Program-made: the position numbers and the translations under genes | Shown here: in pieces, positions 61,967-64,000 of the stretch | Layout: each line of letters opens with the position of its first letter | Position numbering within the stretch: the first letter of the stretch is position 1 | The notes under the pieces: model-generated | What the model was told of the DNA's origin: nothing | What the model saw: the letters and a program-made list of their open reading frames with translations, nothing else | Database searches by the model: none | Origin: Thermoleophilia bacterium | GTDB lineage: Bacteria > Actinomycetota > Thermoleophilia > Gaiellales > SKUG01 | Assembly: GCA_025964555.1 (NCBI GenBank) | Contig: JAOPYQ010000034.1 | Span: forward strand, 1 to 64,000 | Direction of reading: 5' to 3' | Length of the DNA stretch: 64,000 bases

Positions 61967-62581
61967 GTGAGCGTTATCGACAGCTACCCCCACGAACGTA
62001 TTGCCGACTTCTTGAGCGTTCCGGTCTACCGACTTCTCTCGGATACTCCGGCCCAAGACTCGCCCGACGACCACGACGAGTTGGGGGGTGCCCGCCAAGG
62101 TGACGTTGTCGTTGGCGGCGGCGGAGGCGAGTTCCCGGCGTTCCGCATCTGCCTGCCGGAGAGTATTCAGTGGTTCACGGGCGGCTGGCATTGGGAGCCG
62201 TCCGATCTGCCGCCATTCTGGGTCAGTAACTGGCGGGGGCGCGAGTGGTACTACATCGCCAAGGTGCTGCTTGAGGGTGGTCACTGGGACGGGCGCGACC
62301 GCCTTGAGGAACTGATCTGCGGGCAGTTCGTTGAGTTCTACCGGGCGCTGGCCATTGAGCATTACCAAGACCATGCGGCCCTCTACGATCACCCCGTGCC
62401 GGACGCAGAACGCCCCGAGCTTCCAAAGAACACGATGTTCCAAACGCTTGAACGCGGAATCGAAGTTCAACAGCGACTGGGCGAGCTTGTCTACAGGGCC
62501 ACCGGAGAGCCAGTCACGCAGTTCTGGTGGGACCAGCCCGCACAGGGAATCAGTGCGGCGTTTCCCGATCTGAGCCGGTGA
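61967..62581 (+). CDS. Hypothetical protein
   Basis: This 204-residue soluble protein is rich in aromatic residues (WFTGGWHWEPSDLPPFWVSNWRGREWYY, in parts) and acidic segments. No family is recognised. A Gly-rich run (GGGGGEFP) sits near residue 50. GTG 61967 is leaderless behind the shared element. It shares this control with the gene at 59978, so the two are probably co-expressed. Confidence 0.65.
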   Translation: MSVIDSYPHERIADFLSVPVYRLLSDTPAQDSPDDHDELGGARQGDVVVGGGGGEFPAFRICLPESIQWFTGGWHWEPSDLPPFWVSNWRGREWYYIAKVLLEGGHWDGRDRLEELICGQFVEFYRALAIEHYQDHAALYDHPVPDAERPELPKNTMFQTLERGIEVQQRLGELVYRATGEPVTQFWWDQPAQGISAAFPDLSR

Positions 62582-62768
62582 TCTCCCGGCACGCCCGACG
62601 CCGGTCTAACTGTTCTAGCGGCAACGCCGCGACCTTCGCAGCGATCAAGGCATCGGCTTCAAGAAGGACCCCTGTCGAGCCGATAACAGTCCAGCCTTGT
62701 GCCCTGCTTGAAGCGATGACTGGAAGCTCATGATGACCGTAGTCCTTGATATGCAGCGTGACCACCAT
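62550..62768 (-). CDS. Possible small protein (PIN-like fragment?)
   Basis: This 72-residue frame (VVTLHIKDYGHHELPVIASS, VIGSTGVLLEADALIAAK) has protein-like composition. Its central part recalls the C-terminal half of DUF3368-type PIN domains (xGTxGVLLxAK). It overlaps the 3' end of the gene at 61967 and the 5' end of the gene at 62733, which weakens the case. The PIN link is a guess. Confidence 0.3.
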   Translation of the reverse strand: MVVTLHIKDYGHHELPVIASSRAQGWTVIGSTGVLLEADALIAAKVAALPLEQLDRRRACREITGSDRETPH

Positions 62769-62909
62769 GCGGGTCCGATGAACGCGGAAATGGTGGAGTG
62801 CCCTTGTTGTAGCGGCAGCGGTTGGCATAGCTTCGGTGGCTGCAACCCGAACAAGGATGACGGCACCTGCTCTCGGTGCAATGGGACCGGAGAGGTAATG
62901 GCTCGCTAG
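62733..62909 (+). CDS. DnaJ-type zinc-finger microprotein
   Basis: This 58-residue protein has two CxxCxGxG-type knuckles, ECPCCSGSGW and TCSRCNGTG, separated by 16 residues with an additional Cys (GGCNPNKDD). This resembles one zinc centre of the DnaJ cysteine-rich domain, known from small phage and island proteins. GGAAG 6 nt before ATG 62733 supports the start; ATG 62778 would remove overlap with the opposite frame. Its TAG overlaps a leftward TAG in a shared CTAG. Confidence 0.65.
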   Translation: MTVVLDMQRDHHAGPMNAEMVECPCCSGSGWHSFGGCNPNKDDGTCSRCNGTGEVMAR

Positions 62910-63067
62910 CCACCAACCACGGAGACGTGGTCCACTTGGGCGCGCAGCATCTCGATCCCCTCCTGTTCCACGCTCAGGAGGAAGTCGAGGACCTCTCGTT
63001 CCTTGGCGGACAGCGGTCGGGGAACTCGTCGCTTAGGGTCATGAAGTGGATCTACACCCAGAGAGCC
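62906..63067 (-). pseudogene. 53-codon frame continuing in phase after the recombinase stop
   Basis: Directly after the TAA of the recombinase the same frame stays open for 53 codons and reads like real protein (HDPKRRVPRPLSAKEREVLDFL, in part; SVEQEGIEMLRAQVDHVSVVGG at the end). It ends at a TAG overlapping the opposite gene. It has no ATG, GTG or TTG start before its conserved-looking part. It resembles the N-terminal half of small uncharacterised actinobacterial proteins, from memory only. It may be a decayed gene or a recombinase extension cut off by a stop. Confidence 0.35.
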
Positions 63068-63865
63068 TTACCGCTTCCGTCTCGCCTCGATCAACTTCTG
63101 CACCTCGTTGAACGCACGACGGCTGACCAATGCCTCGTGTCCACGGACGCCGTATCGCATACCCGTGTAGGTGTCATTGCGGAGGATCTGCCGCACGGTG
63201 ATTGGCGTCCACTGGGTTGCAGCGCGGGGCGGGATCCCTTCAGCGTTCAGGTGCTTGGCGATGCGGCCCGGACTACGCCGGTCTCGGCTGGCCATGGCGA
63301 ACATCAGCTTCACCACGGGGGCCTCGGCTTTGTGGGGAGAAACGTGGCCGCCGTTCGTCATGTAGCCGTAAGCCGCTCGACCATGGACAAGTCGCCCCTC
63401 GGCCTTGCGACGGGCTTTCCCGAGCCGGAGCCGCGACTTGATGAGCTCCCGCTCATACTCAGCAACGCTGCTGAGCAGGTTCGCTTGGAGCCTCGCCTCC
63501 GCGCTGTCACCGTTCGTCTCGACGGTCGAGTGGATGCTGACACCGTGGCGAGCGAGCATCCGGCGTAGGACCACCTGTGTCGCGTGATCGCGTGCGAGGC
63601 GGTCTAGCTTGGCGACCACCAGCACGTCGTAGAGACCCGTCTCGGCGTCGTCCATCAGCTTGATGACGGTCGGTCGAGATTCCCACGCGAAGGCGTCTCC
63701 CTCGCTGAGGCCGCCGCTGACGCCACGGTCCTCGACCACTTCGACCAAGTCGTGACCATGCACACGGCAGTACGTCTCAACCCGCTCTCGTTGCTCGATC
63801 AGGGAGGTTCCCTTCTCAGCTTGCCCGGTGGTCGAAACTCTGAGATATGCCTTTGCTCTGCTCAT
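63068..63865 (-). CDS. Serine recombinase (resolvase/invertase family with recombinase domain)
   Basis: This 265-residue site-specific recombinase has an N-terminal catalytic domain with nucleophilic Ser11 in YLRVSTTGQ. EDRGVSGG, VAKLDRLARD and the long helix SSVAEYERELIKSRLRLGKARR follow. A short Recombinase (PF07508-type) domain contains GYMTNGG, IAKHLNAEGIPPRAATQWT and TVRQILRNDTYTGMRYG. The zinc-ribbon and coiled-coil C-terminus of large serine integrases (450-600 residues) are missing, so it is a small or truncated form. ATG 63865 sits directly before the catalytic motif; the upstream frame to 63994 is not protein-like. It may mobilise the element, although serine integrases rarely target tRNA genes. 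Confidence 0.9.
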   Translation of the reverse strand: MSRAKAYLRVSTTGQAEKGTSLIEQRERVETYCRVHGHDLVEVVEDRGVSGGLSEGDAFAWESRPTVIKLMDDAETGLYDVLVVAKLDRLARDHATQVVLRRMLARHGVSIHSTVETNGDSAEARLQANLLSSVAEYERELIKSRLRLGKARRKAEGRLVHGRAAYGYMTNGGHVSPHKAEAPVVKLMFAMASRDRRSPGRIAKHLNAEGIPPRAATQWTPITVRQILRNDTYTGMRYGVRGHEALVSRRAFNEVQKLIEARRKR

Positions 63866-63941
63866 GTTCAGAGCGTGCCTGATGGGAGTCGTATTTAGAA
63901 ACAAAGCGTCTATTCGGGGAAACCAATGGCGCTGTGGAGCC

Positions 63942-63977
63942 AAAAAGGGGCTTTCGTCTTTCTGCGAGGAAAGCCTC
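63942..63977 (-). terminator. Rho-independent terminator for a leftward gene right of the window
   Basis: On the reverse strand a 9-bp stem (63977-63969 with 63955-63947, GAGGCTTTC to GAAAGCCCC, one G-U pair) and 13-nt loop are followed by TTTTT (63946-63942). No gene in the window precedes it in this direction. Confidence 0.65.
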
Positions 63978-64000
63978 GGGCGATGCGGGAACAATCGGTG

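Larger units (their letters stand above)
56120..64000. mobile_element. Probable integrative element inserted at tRNA-Phe (right end outside window)
   Basis: From the tRNA 3' end onward the genes are mostly small and unknown. They are mixed in orientation and less GC-rich than the left 56 kb. Direct repeats, a DUF4041/GIY-YIG protein common in phages and mobile elements, and a serine recombinase support a mobile origin. No second copy of the tRNA 3' end is seen before 64000, so the right attachment site must lie beyond the window if the element is intact. Confidence 0.65.

Noticed and set aside
63866-63994. N-terminal extension of the serine recombinase
   Set aside because: The extra 43 residues cross a terminator hairpin and lie before the family-standard start YLRVS, so ATG 63865 is preferred.

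Overview
The window is high-GC actinobacterial DNA carrying a chromosomal replication-origin region. The dnaA-dnaN-recF-dciA-gyrB-gyrA block runs leftward, and rpmH-rnpA-yidD-yidC-jag-rsmG-parB runs rightward, from a shared origin at about 25957-26442. Two parS palindromes lie just right of it. The gene content fits a deep-branching actinomycete of the class Thermoleophilia (Patulibacter/Conexibacter/Solirubrobacter type). This placement is an inference from an E. coli-length GyrB, system I cytochrome c maturation genes, and leaderless TANNNT promoters.

Bases 1-16000 carry housekeeping and envelope genes. These are the N-terminus of a DEAD-box helicase, a PolX-PHP repair polymerase flanked by two paralogous proline/glycine-rich proteins of unknown function, a polyprenol-phosphate mannosyltransferase-like enzyme, an L,D-transpeptidase, thioredoxin, an MrfA/YprA-type helicase, a stand-alone biotin ligase, a secreted amidase, an NfeD-slipin pair and a GalT-like protein. 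Bases 16000-30500 are the origin region. From 30500 to 41200 follow tRNA-Ile, a bifunctional-nuclease-family protein, a class A penicillin-binding protein, a ThiT-like thiamine transporter subunit, a probable leftward unit (M28-like membrane protein, class E-like sortase, histidine kinase, response regulator) and a divergent HtrA protease. From 41200 to 49000 are an RsbW-like anti-sigma kinase, a GT20 enzyme, a secreted 13-repeat beta-propeller-like protein, a UbiA prenyltransferase and a phospholipase D-like protein. From 48900 to 55070 a leftward cluster joins haem export (ccmA, ccmB, ccmC and a 39-residue ccmD) to tetrapyrrole synthesis (hemA, hemC, cobA-hemD fusion).

A FAM151/GDPD-like gene and tRNA-Phe end the conserved chromosome. 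From the tRNA 3' end to the right edge the sequence looks like an integrated element. It has mostly unknown small genes, lower-GC stretches, direct repeats next to the tRNA, a DUF4041/GIY-YIG protein, small zinc-finger proteins and a serine recombinase. Its right boundary is not in the window.

Many genes lack a Shine-Dalgarno sequence and instead have a TANNNT hexamer 6-7 nt before the start codon. This marks leaderless transcription and was used to choose several starts. The least described parts are the two MCG-type paralogues around polX, the tRNA-Phe element with its shared leaderless promoter element and possible small RNA, and the sortase/two-component unit whose kinase has an unusual second membrane and helical module.
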